Source of the DNA: Thermoplasmata archaeon
GTDB taxonomy: Archaea > Thermoplasmatota > Thermoplasmata > Lutacidiplasmatales > SKW197
NCBI GenBank assembly: GCA_038874435.1
Contig: JAVZCK010000002.1
Coordinates: 1-64,000 of the forward strand
Direction of reading: 5' to 3'
DNA: 64,000 nucleotides
In this document: positions 8,506-16,176 of the stretch, piece by piece
How positions within the stretch are numbered: the stretch's first letter is position 1
Layout: each line of letters starts with the position of its first letter
Translations under genes and position numbers: made by a program
Notes under the pieces: generated by a model
The model's input: only the letters and a program-made list of their open reading frames with translations
Told to the model about the DNA's origin: nothing
Database searches by the model: none

Positions 8506-8523
8506 TTTTTCACCTCTGCCAGT

Positions 8524-9654
8524 TCAAACTTGCACTTTCTTTATCGTGCAAGTGTGATACCCCGTGATAACCGGCAAGTACTTCCTCTCTTTAAACCTAT
8601 CTGTAATCTCCAAGCCGAATATATCGAACTTCAGTGCGGAGATTGAGGCAAGTTTTGCAGGAGTAGCAATTATCATTATATCATCCAATTGAATTTGGGA
8701 AAGCACTGCAGCACTTATCTGCTGGTTTCCCCTGCCAAGCACAAAACCCTGGCCGCCTATCGGACTGAGCACGAGCTTAACTTTTTTGTATTTCGGTATC
8801 AAATCCAGCAACTCCTTCTCACTTACATCTTTTGCTACGAGCGTTTTGTTAGCGACACAATCCACACCTAGAATGGTTTTTTCAAGCCTGATTTTCTCAA
8901 AAACATGGGCAGTTGTGGAACCTGGGCCAAATACAAATAGAGTATCTGGTTCTTTCTCCATTTCTTCAATCACATGTTCTGCAATTCCATCCAGTAGTTC
9001 GGTCTCATCCACCTCAATCACGGTTTTGCTGGTCTGTACAAATTCTGGTTCGGAGGGTGTGAGTGCGAGGGCATAGAGCTTAACTCTCCAGGTGCCTTGT
9101 CTGTAAGCTTCCTCGTCCACATCCATTATTTCGCTCTCCCGAAGCCGCAATTCTCCATTGATAAAGTCAGCCAGCACATGGGCACAAGCTTGTGGTGTGG
9201 TGGCGAAAACACCGGAGTGCATTTTCACACCTGCAGGGATTCCGAGCACTGGGATTTTGGCTCCAACAATTGAAGCAATGTCTCTGGCTGTCCCGTCACC
9301 TCCACAAAATAAAATTAAATCGCATTTTCTCTCAATGAACTCTCTGACTGCATTTAATGTATCCTCTGTGGTGGTTGGCTCCTTTGGAATATAAACTATC
9401 TCTGGTGTTATCCCTGCCTCAATACACAAACTAGCACCCATGGGGTTACCTGCAACAAACCACACTGGTTTGTGTAAGTTCAGAACTTCGCTGTGTTCAG
9501 CAACCAATGTCTGAAAAAACTTTCTTGCTCTTGCTTCTGCAACTGGCTTTGCACCTCTTTTCAATGCTTCCTCCACGACATTATCTGTACCTTTCAGTCC
9601 AACACTCCCACCCATTCCTGCAATTGGGTTCAATACAAAGCCAAGTTTCAGCAT
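8524..9654 (-). CDS. ATP-NAD kinase family protein (AcoX/COG3199 type)
   Basis: A 376-aa protein of the NAD kinase/diacylglycerol kinase superfold. The N-terminal GFVLNPIAGMGGSVGLKGTD and the phosphate-binding FCGGDGTARDIA (about residue 115-126) are characteristic of the COG3199 branch, predicted to use ATP or polyphosphate to phosphorylate NAD or a similar molecule. Members often sit beside catabolic dehydrogenase genes such as acoin utilisation. Start: ATG at 9654 (TTG at 9657 is possible). It is 18 nt upstream of tdh in the same operon, so a role in cofactor supply or a linked small-molecule kinase step is plausible but not shown. Confidence 0.8.
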   Translation of the reverse strand: MLKLGFVLNPIAGMGGSVGLKGTDNVVEEALKRGAKPVAEARARKFFQTLVAEHSEVLNLHKPVWFVAGNPMGASLCIEAGITPEIVYIPKEPTTTEDTLNAVREFIERKCDLILFCGGDGTARDIASIVGAKIPVLGIPAGVKMHSGVFATTPQACAHVLADFINGELRLRESEIMDVDEEAYRQGTWRVKLYALALTPSEPEFVQTSKTVIEVDETELLDGIAEHVIEEMEKEPDTLFVFGPGSTTAHVFEKIRLEKTILGVDCVANKTLVAKDVSEKELLDLIPKYKKVKLVLSPIGGQGFVLGRGNQQISAAVLSQIQLDDIMIIATPAKLASISALKFDIFGLEITDRFKERKYLPVITGYHTCTIKKVQV

Positions 9655-9692
9655 CAAACAGAAGAAGAAATGGAAGATATAGAAGTTTTGCC

Positions 9693-10553
9693 TTATTGCT
9701 CTCCTTTTTCACTCTTGATTTTCTCTCGCAGTGCCACCAGTGCCTCTCTTTCCTTTCTAATCTTCTCAGCCAATGTATTCAGTTTTTCTTCCCTTTCTGC
9801 GAGGAATCGTTCTTTTTCAGCAAGGGCCTCTTCACGTTTCTTTATCTCCTCTTCCTTTGCAGCAAGATCTGGGGTTACTACCTCGCCAGATGCCTTCTCC
9901 TCAAATGCTTCAATTCTGGATTCTCTTTCGAACAGTTCCTTCTCTTTTTCTTCAAGGGTTTTAGCATACTCTTCCTGCTTCTTTTCAAATTCTTCCAAAA
10001 TTTTTTCTCTTTCCTCAAGGTGAGCAAGCTTTGCTTCATACTCTCGCTTTGCTTTCTCCCCTTCAACATACTTCTCCTCAGCTTTCTTAAGGTTCTCTTC
10101 CAAAACTTTAGAGCTTTCTATTATGCTCTTTTCCCTGGCATCGAGTTCTTCAGACTTCCTCTTTAGCTCTTCCATTTTTTCATTGTATTTTGCTTCAAAC
10201 TCCTCATATTCCTTTTTCTTAGCTTCAAACTCACTTCGTAACTTTTTGTATTCATCTATCCTTTCTTGAAGTTTTTCAATACGCTCAGTTGTGTTTCTTT
10301 CTCTCTCTTCGATCATCTCCTCCCTTTTCTTGATTTCCTCTTCTCTCTTTGCAAGATTTTCTTTCTGGAGTGTGATTTCCTTCAAAAGCGTCTCTGCTCT
10401 TGCCTCCTTTTCAGATGCTTGTTTTAAAAGTGCATTTACCCTTCTTGTTTCCTCTTTCAATCTTATGAGCATCTTTGCGATTCTCTCTCTTTCGTCAGGT
10501 TTTTTCTTCGTTCCTTGCTCAGCGGTAATTTTCTCTTCCGGTGGCTCAGCCAT
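9693..10553 (-). CDS. Coiled-coil protein of unknown function
   Basis: A 286-aa protein almost wholly of Glu, Lys, Arg and Ala heptads (for example EEIKKREEMIEERER), predicted to be one long coiled coil from about residue 30 to the end. No enzyme motif, membrane segment or signal peptide is seen. The frame stays open upstream to 10670, but GGAGG 7 nt before the ATG at 10553 fixes the start at MAEPPEEK. It may be a structural or SMC-like partner protein, but nothing identifies a family. Upstream lies hairpin repeat copy B. Confidence 0.75.
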   Translation of the reverse strand: MAEPPEEKITAEQGTKKKPDERERIAKMLIRLKEETRRVNALLKQASEKEARAETLLKEITLQKENLAKREEEIKKREEMIEERERNTTERIEKLQERIDEYKKLRSEFEAKKKEYEEFEAKYNEKMEELKRKSEELDAREKSIIESSKVLEENLKKAEEKYVEGEKAKREYEAKLAHLEEREKILEEFEKKQEEYAKTLEEKEKELFERESRIEAFEEKASGEVVTPDLAAKEEEIKKREEALAEKERFLAEREEKLNTLAEKIRKEREALVALREKIKSEKGEQ

Positions 10554-10675
10554 CAAAACGCCTCCAAAATCAGGATAGCACAGGTGAGAGATAACCTTTT
10601 CTGTTGGGTTTACCTGCCTTAAGGTAATTGTGTCAATCTGCCTCTTACAACACACAGAACTGGCTGTCATTTATT

Positions 10676-10802
10676 GGATGAAATCATTTCGGGCGTGCCT
10701 GAAAAGGTTTCCATAAACGCTTTTTGGACGAGGGGCCTTCGTCCCCCTAATGTACCCCCTTTTCCGTGAACGCTTCGGGGACGGAAGCCCCTGAAAAGGG
10801 TT
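10676..10802 (-). repeat. Modular hairpin repeat, copy B, flush with tRNA-Leu
   Basis: A diverged, shorter copy of the repeat family. Read on the minus strand it starts at the base after the tRNA-Leu 3' end with aacccttttcaggggc, then has the hairpins caggggcttccgtcccc, gggggacgaaggcccc and aaaccttttcaggc. It lacks the ccctacggtacc core seen in copies A and C. The shared edge (tgaaaagggtt on the plus strand, 10792-10802) abuts the tRNA exactly. It may serve as the tRNA's transcription end (AACCCTTTT) or may have integrated next to it. Confidence 0.8.
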
Positions 10803-10887
10803 TGCGGGGAGCCGGATTTGAACCGGCGAATGCCTACGCAACAGGATTCTAAGTCCTGCCCCTTTGACCAGGCTTGGGAATCCCCGC
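10803..10887 (-). tRNA. tRNA-Leu (anticodon UAG)
   Basis: An 85-nt class II tRNA. Acceptor stem GCGGGGA pairs with TCCCCGC; the anticodon loop CTTAGAA gives UAG, read CUA-type leucine codons; a long variable arm (TTGCGTAGGCATTC region) follows as expected for leucine; T arm GCCGGTTCAAATCCGGC; discriminator A, and no encoded CCA. No intron. Its first 39 nt also form the 3' end of the CorA-like frame, whose stop codon is the anticodon TAG. Confidence 0.95.
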
Positions 10888-12003
10888 CCGTTCCGTAATT
10901 CTAATTTCTGCCTCTGCTCTTCTCGATGGAAGCTTCGCAAACTGTTTTACCCATGTGTAAACAAAGAATGTAGCCCATACTGTGGGAATTGTGATGAGAC
11001 ACAGATAGATAAATACATGCCAGGGATTCGTGGAATCTAACCCCCATACTGGGGAGCCAAGAATTGTTGCGATTGTGTTGGGAACGATGGCTGCAGTGCT
11101 TAGGATTGCAAGCCAGGCAGCAATCCATGTAATTCTGTTATTTAACTGCTGGAGTTGGTTGTTGTAGATTGTTTGCACAACCTCAAGCCCGGAGGAAAGC
11201 ACCTCAGACATGTGTTCTGTGATGCCAATCTGTCTGTTTACATCCTCTGCTAAAAGTGTAATTTTTGCCAGTAGCTTGGGATTGTCTGAAATCAAGTCGG
11301 CATCACCATATCTCAGGGAGTGGATTACATCCAGCGATGCCCAGAGCACATTCATATACTGGATTATCATCTTCTTTACCCTGTGAATCCCTCTTGCGAT
11401 TTCTATCCCTGGTGTAGATGCTTCTGCCATAAGGTCATTAAGTGCATCTGCAGATGCTTCTATCTTTGAGAGATACTCAAAGTTCCTGGTGTTGCTTTCA
11501 TCAATCAGCCGTGAAATAATTATTGTGTTTTTGTCTTCAATAGGAATGTTTTTTGGAATTTTTTTGAAAAATATGTCTGCATATCTTCCGAATCTAAAAA
11601 ACCTTATAATTTTTTCTGTGTGAATAGTAAGCACGAGACCTTTTCTTATGAGAATAATAATTGGAAGAATGTGAACTGTGTCTTTTTCTACATGAACCGC
11701 TGGGAGTTTAATTCCTAATTCTGTGTCAATGTCAAAGTAGCCAGATAATCCTTCCTTGATAAGTGTTTGATACAGATTTGAAGAAAAGCCAAATATAGTC
11801 GCAATTTTTAATCCCTCATTCTCAATGTCATCAACCCTGAAGTTTACCCATGAAATTGTGCACTTCTCTATTTCATGCAGGAAATCTGGTGCGTTGGACG
11901 AAGAACATCTGGTGGTTTTTCCCTCCGGATTTACACCTACAAAAAGCCCGTCGTGTTCCATAGTTGTTCCGGATGTTATACAAGATCCGTTGTTTAATGC
12001 CAT
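10849..12003 (-). CDS. CorA-like (MIT superfamily) membrane protein
   Basis: A 384-aa protein with the CorA layout: a soluble mixed N-domain, long helices (around 160-290), and two C-terminal membrane segments (about ITWIAAWLAILSTAAIV and WHVFIYLCLITIPTVW). CorA channels move Mg2+ or related cations as pentamers. The usual GMN loop after the first membrane helix is missing: the site reads IATILGSPVW. So transport and its ion are uncertain. SD gaggtgg precedes the ATG. The last 12 codons and the stop lie inside the tRNA-Leu gene. The tail KPGQRGRT is therefore tRNA sequence, perhaps a replaced C-terminus. Confidence 0.8.
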   Translation of the reverse strand: MALNNGSCITSGTTMEHDGLFVGVNPEGKTTRCSSSNAPDFLHEIEKCTISWVNFRVDDIENEGLKIATIFGFSSNLYQTLIKEGLSGYFDIDTELGIKLPAVHVEKDTVHILPIIILIRKGLVLTIHTEKIIRFFRFGRYADIFFKKIPKNIPIEDKNTIIISRLIDESNTRNFEYLSKIEASADALNDLMAEASTPGIEIARGIHRVKKMIIQYMNVLWASLDVIHSLRYGDADLISDNPKLLAKITLLAEDVNRQIGITEHMSEVLSSGLEVVQTIYNNQLQQLNNRITWIAAWLAILSTAAIVPNTIATILGSPVWGLDSTNPWHVFIYLCLITIPTVWATFFVYTWVKQFAKLPSRRAEAEIRITERAGIPKPGQRGRT

Positions 12004-12025
12004 TTTCCACCTCTATTTTGAGAGG

Positions 12026-12482
12026 TAGCCCCGGCAGGATTCGAACCTGCGTCGCAGGATATCTCTGGCACGAGGGGGCTGCGCCCCCTTACGGTAACCC
12101 CCAAGGGTTGACACCCTACGGTACCCGCATTAAGGGGATGCTTTCAGCATCCCCAAACCGACCCTTTTTTCCGTGAACGCTTTTGCGAGCGTTAGTGAGC
12201 AACAGGGTTCCCCGAACCCGCCCATTTTGGGTCGTACCATCTTTTGGATGAAACCTTTTCGGGCGAGGGGGCTGCGCCCCCTTACGGTAACCCCCGAGGG
12301 TTGACACCCTACGGTACCCGCATTAAGGGGATGCTTTCAGCATCTCCGAACCGACCTTTTTTTTGGATGAAACCTTTTCGGGCGAAGCCTGAAAAGGTTT
12401 CCGTGAACGCTTTTCGGGGGCGTAAGCCCCTGAAAAGGGTTCCTCCAGAGTCCCGCATGATTGACCACTACACTACGGGGCT
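12026..12482 (-). tRNA. tRNA-Gln (anticodon CUG) with a ~384-nt intron
   Basis: Exon 1 is 12445-12482 (acceptor AGCCCCG, D arm, anticodon stem CGGGA, loop CTCTGG up to position 37). Exon 2 is 12026-12060 (A38, stem TCCTG, T arm GCAGGTTCGAATCCTGC, acceptor CGGGGCT, discriminator A). Together they make a 73-nt tRNA with anticodon CUG. The intron, 12061-12444, sits at the canonical 37/38 site. Exon CTCTGG pairs with intron-end CCAGAG, forming the bulge-helix-bulge cut by archaeal splicing endonuclease; borders are good to about 2 nt. Archaeal tRNA introns are usually far shorter. The intron is filled by two hairpin repeat units. Confidence 0.88.
12061..12444 (-). repeat. Modular hairpin repeat, copy C, forming the tRNA-Gln intron
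   Basis: Two tandem repeat units, similar in order and sequence to copy A, fill the intron almost from end to end. Each has gggggctgcgccccc, ccctacggtacc and the paired stem gggatgct-like hairpin (12134-12142 with 12146-12154; 12327-12335 with 12339-12347, the latter keeping pairing through one G-U). Cassettes aaccttttc...gaaaaggtt and aacgctttt...aaaagggtt are also present. Only about 7 nt at one end and 3-4 nt at the other, including the splice-site pairing CCAGAG, are not repeat-like. No homing endonuclease frame is present. Confidence 0.87.
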
Positions 12483-12521
12483 ATCTGAAATTCCCGATTT
12501 CAAAGAGGTATATAACCATTT

Positions 12522-12893
12522 TTAAAGCTCATTCAGAAACTGCTTTTCTTTCATAAGGTTCCATATAAACTTTGTAACCTTCCTCCCATCTTTCGTCAGA
12601 GAATATATCAGCCAGTTTCCGTCATCTCTGGATTCAATCAGCCCTGCATCCTTTAGCACGCTCAGGTGATAAGAGAGCCTGGAATCTCTCGTGTGACAGA
12701 TTTCTTTAATTATACAAACGCAAAGGTCCTGGTGATGAAGCAGGAAGAGAATTTTGATGCGGATGGAATCGCCCAATGCATTAAACACTTTTTCCGCTTT
12801 TCTCAAGTTCTTTTCATTAGGTAAACTCTCGCTTAATCCGTCAATTCCACCTCTGGTTCGTAACCTACACTCAATTTCTTTTGGAATTTTCAT
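12522..12893 (-). CDS. arsR: ArsR-family metalloregulatory repressor
   Basis: A 123-aa winged-helix repressor. The segment FNALGDSIRIKILFLL is the typical ArsR N-helix; QDLCVCIIKEI holds the As(III)-binding pair Cys58 and Cys60 (Cys66 is a possible third thiol); the recognition helix is SRLSYHLSVLKDAGL (71-85). It should leave DNA when arsenite binds. It is divergent from the ArsP-like/ACR3 operon across a 73-nt region with a perfect inverted repeat at 12902-12923, the likely operator, so it probably represses both directions. Confidence 0.92.
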   Translation of the reverse strand: MKIPKEIECRLRTRGGIDGLSESLPNEKNLRKAEKVFNALGDSIRIKILFLLHHQDLCVCIIKEICHTRDSRLSYHLSVLKDAGLIESRDDGNWLIYSLTKDGRKVTKFIWNLMKEKQFLNEL

Positions 12894-12901
12894 GTTCTCA
12901 C

Positions 12902-12937
12902 CATTTCAAATTTTGTTGAAATGCCAAATTATATATA
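12902..12937. promoter_or_regulatory. Divergent ars promoter with candidate ArsR operator
   Basis: A perfect 8-bp inverted repeat with a 6-bp spacer, CATTTCAA at 12902-12909 and TTGAAATG at 12916-12923, lies beside a symmetric TATA box ttatatata (12929-12937). The TATA box lies about 30 nt before the permease ATG at 12967. It can also serve arsR in the other direction, placing the operator between that TATA and the start of arsR transcription. The layout suits repression of both transcripts. Confidence 0.7.
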
Positions 12938-12966
12938 CACATTGTGGTTAACCCATTGATGAAAAC

Positions 12967-14022
12967 ATGGCAGATATAGTTTACGATGCAATTATTTCTG
13001 GGGTCTATGCAGTCCTTGATTACCTATCAGCTCATGTGCTCACATGCCTGATTCCAGCATTTTTTATTGCTGGTGCAATTGCTGCATTTGTGAAGAAAGA
13101 TGCAATTTTGAGGTATTTCGGCAATGATGTGGAAAAATGGAAATCCTATGGCGTTGCCTCAGTTTCTGGTGGTGTGCTCGCTGTCTGCAGTTGCACAATT
13201 CTCCCAATCTTTGCTGGAATATACAAAAAAGGTGCAGGTATAGGGCCAGCCACTACTTTTCTTTTTGCAGGGCCAGCTATCAACATTCTTGCAATTATAT
13301 ATACTGCTCAGATACTTGGGTATGACCTCGGGGCTGCAAGAGCGATAAGTGCTGTGCTGATGTCTGTGGTAATTGGAGTTCTCATGAGTATTCTATTCAA
13401 GAGGGAAAGTGGAGGGGAAAGGCCAAATCTAAAAAGCAATGAGAAGGGCAAACCAATCTGGTTAATCTTAGTTTTCTTTACTTTGCTTATAACTATTCTG
13501 ATTATAGGTGGGGCAAAACTAGAGCTCTGGCTGAAAATAATGGTCATGCTTTTGTTAGCAGTTGTTCTGGGTTTGCTCTGTTATAGGTATTTCACAAAGA
13601 AAGAGATGAAAACATGGGGCACGGAAACCCTGGACCTTGCAAAGAAAATTTTTCCAATTCTGCTGGCTGGAACATTTGTGCTGGGAGTTGTTGCCTACTT
13701 TCTTCCTCCTCAAACCTTTGCTCCGTTTCTTTCTGGTAATTCAATTTCTGCATGCTTCACTGCAAGCATAGTTGGGGCTTTGCTTTACATGCCCACACTG
13801 CTTGAGGTTCCGATTGTTGGTACAACATTGGGTTATAACTCAGGAATAATCGGTGCAGGACCTGCGATTTCGTTGCTTTTAGCGGGGCCAGCAGTAAGTT
13901 TGCCGAATATGGTGGTGCTTTACCGAATCATCGGGACAAAGAAAACAGTTGCGTATCTTGCTCTCGTGATTGTGATTTCTGCATTCTGTGGCTACATCTT
14001 TGGAAACATAGTGAGGTGGTGA
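12967..14022 (+). CDS. Permease of the ArsP/YraQ (DUF318) family
   Basis: A 351-aa membrane protein with about eight hydrophobic helices in two homologous halves; the repeated motif is AGPAINILAI in the first half and AGPAVSLPNM in the second. A conserved CSCT (Cys74, Cys76) lies after the second helix. Relatives named ArsP export trivalent organoarsenicals such as methylarsenite. Its place between arsR and ACR3, with only 1 nt between it and ACR3, supports an arsenic role. The true substrate could be another soft metal(loid) or thiol complex. Confidence 0.85.
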   Translation: MADIVYDAIISGVYAVLDYLSAHVLTCLIPAFFIAGAIAAFVKKDAILRYFGNDVEKWKSYGVASVSGGVLAVCSCTILPIFAGIYKKGAGIGPATTFLFAGPAINILAIIYTAQILGYDLGAARAISAVLMSVVIGVLMSILFKRESGGERPNLKSNEKGKPIWLILVFFTLLITILIIGGAKLELWLKIMVMLLLAVVLGLLCYRYFTKKEMKTWGTETLDLAKKIFPILLAGTFVLGVVAYFLPPQTFAPFLSGNSISACFTASIVGALLYMPTLLEVPIVGTTLGYNSGIIGAGPAISLLLAGPAVSLPNMVVLYRIIGTKKTVAYLALVIVISAFCGYIFGNIVRW

Positions 14023-14023
14023 G

Positions 14024-15097
14024 ATGGAAAAGAAAAGTTTGTCGTTGCTGGATAAATTTCTGACGCTCTGGATTTTTATTGCGATGGGGATAGGAATAGG
14101 GGTTGGATATTTATTTCCGGGCGTGGCTGAAGTCCTGGATTCCTACAGGATAGACACAGTGTCTATTCCAATTGCAATTGGCTTGCTCGTAATGATGTAT
14201 CCTCCGCTTGCAAAAGTAAAGTATGAGGAGTTGAGCAGGTTGGTTAAGGCAAAGGAATCTAAGAAGGTGTTTGGGACTTCTCTCATTCTCAACTGGTTAA
14301 TAGGACCTGCTCTCATGTTTGTTCTTGCGTGGGTCTTTTTGCCAGATTTGCCGGAGTTTCGGATTGGCATAATCATGGTTGGGCTTGCGAGATGCATTGC
14401 AATGGTGCTTGTGTGGAACCAGCTTGCAGAAGGAGACACAGAATATTGTGCAGTTCTTGTGGCCCTTAACTCCATATTCCAGATATTCATGTATTCATTC
14501 CTTGCCTACTTCTATGTCACACTCGTCTCTGGATGGATTTCTGGCAATAGTGAGTATGTGCATGTTTCAATGGTGGACATTGCAAGAAGTGTGTTTATTT
14601 TTCTGGGCATTCCTTTCATTGCGGGTATTGTCACAAGGTTTGTGCTACTCAAGAAGAAGGGGAAGGAGTGGTATGATGGTTATTTTGTGAATAAAATCGG
14701 TCCGATTGCTTTAATTGGCTTGCTATTCACAATTGTCGTGATGTTTGCGTTCAAGGGATTGTACATTGTGCAACGCCCAATGGATGTGGCAAGAGTTGCC
14801 GTGCCACTCGTGGTTTACTTTTTGCTGATGTTCTTTGTTTCCTACTACATTTCCTACAAGCTGAAATTCAATTATAGCATTGCGACCACGCAATCGTTCA
14901 CAGCGGCGAGCAACAATTTTGAGCTGGCTATTGCAGTATGTATTGGTATCTGGGGCATTGGCTCACTCCAGGCATTTGCTGCGGTAATTGGACCATTGAT
15001 GGAGGTGCCTGTGCTGATTTCACTCGTGAATGTAGCCCTATGGATTAAGAAAAGGTATTATAGCGAACATGGGTCACCAAAAGAGGTGAAAAAATGA
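14024..15097 (+). CDS. arsB: ACR3-family arsenite efflux transporter
   Basis: A 357-aa, about ten-helix carrier of the ACR3 (BART superfamily) type that expels arsenite using the proton gradient. Seen: the start LLDKFLTLWIFIAMGIGIG, MMYPPLAKVKYEEL, and the key cysteine in GLARCIAMVLVWNQLA (Cys124), plus TAASNNFELAIAV near the C-terminus, typical of the family. Length is normal. It follows the ArsP-like permease by 1 nt and its stop overlaps the next start by 4 nt, so the three plus-strand genes form one operon. Confidence 0.95.
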   Translation: MEKKSLSLLDKFLTLWIFIAMGIGIGVGYLFPGVAEVLDSYRIDTVSIPIAIGLLVMMYPPLAKVKYEELSRLVKAKESKKVFGTSLILNWLIGPALMFVLAWVFLPDLPEFRIGIIMVGLARCIAMVLVWNQLAEGDTEYCAVLVALNSIFQIFMYSFLAYFYVTLVSGWISGNSEYVHVSMVDIARSVFIFLGIPFIAGIVTRFVLLKKKGKEWYDGYFVNKIGPIALIGLLFTIVVMFAFKGLYIVQRPMDVARVAVPLVVYFLLMFFVSYYISYKLKFNYSIATTQSFTAASNNFELAIAVCIGIWGIGSLQAFAAVIGPLMEVPVLISLVNVALWIKKRYYSEHGSPKEVKK

Positions 15098-15330
15098 AGA
15101 TTGAGGTTTTAGGTGGTGGATGTGCAAAGTGCAGGCGATTGAAGGAGAATGTGAAGAAGGCGTTGGAAGAGTTGAAAATCAGTGCAGAGGTTGTGGAAGT
15201 GAAGGACATTGCGAAGATAAGTGAGTACGGAGTGATGATGACGCCAGCACTTGTGGTAGATGGAGAGGTGGTATCGGAGGGCAAGGTTCTGGAAGTAGCG
15301 GAAGCCAAAGAAGTGTTGAGGAAAAAGTAG
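15094..15330 (+). CDS. Small thioredoxin-like protein (redox-active disulfide type)
   Basis: A 78-aa protein with CAKC (Cys10, Cys13), the cis-proline context MMTPALVVDGEVV and the length of the archaeal MTH895-type thioredoxin-like family. It overlaps the ACR3 stop by 4 nt, so it belongs to the arsenic operon. It may keep Cys residues of the transporters or ArsR reduced, donate electrons to arsenate reduction, or bind As(III) itself. No separate arsenate reductase is seen nearby. Confidence 0.88.
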   Translation: MKIEVLGGGCAKCRRLKENVKKALEELKISAEVVEVKDIAKISEYGVMMTPALVVDGEVVSEGKVLEVAEAKEVLRKK

Positions 15331-15355
15331 AGGCAGGCAGAAGAATCTAAAGTTT

Positions 15356-15790
15356 TCATGTTTTTTCCCAGAATTCTATCTCACCCGGGACTACAAAGAA
15401 AACAGAGTTCACTTCGATCTCTTCTTTTTTAATTCTTTTTATTTTTCCATATTTCTCCGTATCTCTTACAATTAACTTTTTTAAGAGGTGCTCCAATTCA
15501 AATGCAATTTGCCCAGAGGTGACAGGAATTTTCTCATCCATATTCGCAGTTTTTATTTTGTGTTCATCAAAATTGTATTCTCTACGCTTGGCTTCTTTGT
15601 AGATTTCGAGAAGGTAAGCGTTGATTGCAAGAATAGGGTTTTTGTGGTTTTTGAAGCGGATTAACTGAGGATGTTGTCTGTAGCCCCTTGTTTTACCTTC
15701 AAGAACCTTTTTGGCTAATAGACCCTCTCTCCAGACTGCCAGGAGACCAATTCTGTCGAGATATTTTGGATGAATTGACCATAGGCGCAT
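15356..15790 (-). CDS. Pyrimidine dimer DNA glycosylase family protein
   Basis: A 144-aa protein matching the Pyr_excise family (homologues of T4 endonuclease V). The family signature is plain at the N-terminus: MRLWSIHPKYLDRIGL, AVWREGLLAKKVL and TRGYRQHPQLIRF. Such proteins cut UV-induced pyrimidine dimers, but many cellular members are uncharacterised, and the T4 catalytic N-terminal threonine is replaced by Arg2 here, so activity is uncertain. It converges on the arsenic operon and is transcribed alone. Confidence 0.8.
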   Translation of the reverse strand: MRLWSIHPKYLDRIGLLAVWREGLLAKKVLEGKTRGYRQHPQLIRFKNHKNPILAINAYLLEIYKEAKRREYNFDEHKIKTANMDEKIPVTSGQIAFELEHLLKKLIVRDTEKYGKIKRIKKEEIEVNSVFFVVPGEIEFWEKT

Positions 15791-15951
15791 AGTACCCCAG
15801 AGTTTAACTTATCTATGATATTTTTGGTATTATTAAGGATACCTGCAGGGTACGACCTCGTCTGTTTCTATCATTCTAAAAACAATTGAGAAAGTAAACT
15901 AAATGCTCGGCCACGAAATTCTTTTATACCACTCTGACATTGGGGAGAGTG

Positions 15952-16173
15952 ATGAAGACATATCTTACAGTAACATTTAACAGCGAAGGCGAACTTCCAT
16001 CGAAGATTGCGGACATTTTATACCAGATGGGCTTTCGCCCAACCCAGGGAAATTACGACTTTGTCTATGAATGGAAGACAAGCGTGAACCTCCAGGAAAC
16101 GATTGAGCTAGTTAACAGGGTCCAGAACGCTTTGAGAGGCACAAACATTCTTCTCAAATTTGAGACAATCTAA
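15952..16173 (+). CDS. Small conserved-looking protein of unknown function
   Basis: A 73-aa protein (start MKTYLTVTFNSEGELPSKI) with mixed alpha/beta pattern, no membrane segment and no cysteine motif. A TATA box ttttatacc (15922-15930) lies about 25 nt before the ATG at 15952, so the transcript is nearly leaderless, which supports this start over the in-frame TTG at 15940. The pattern resembles a ferredoxin-like fold of about 70 residues, but I do not recognise the family. Confidence 0.65.
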   Translation: MKTYLTVTFNSEGELPSKIADILYQMGFRPTQGNYDFVYEWKTSVNLQETIELVNRVQNALRGTNILLKFETI

Positions 16174-16176
16174 GGG

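Noticed and set aside
12522-15330. Arsenic cluster as a recently acquired mobile island
   Set aside because: No integrase, direct repeat or clear composition change was seen; the neighbouring tRNA-Gln holds the repeat element, but no attachment-site duplication was found on the far side.
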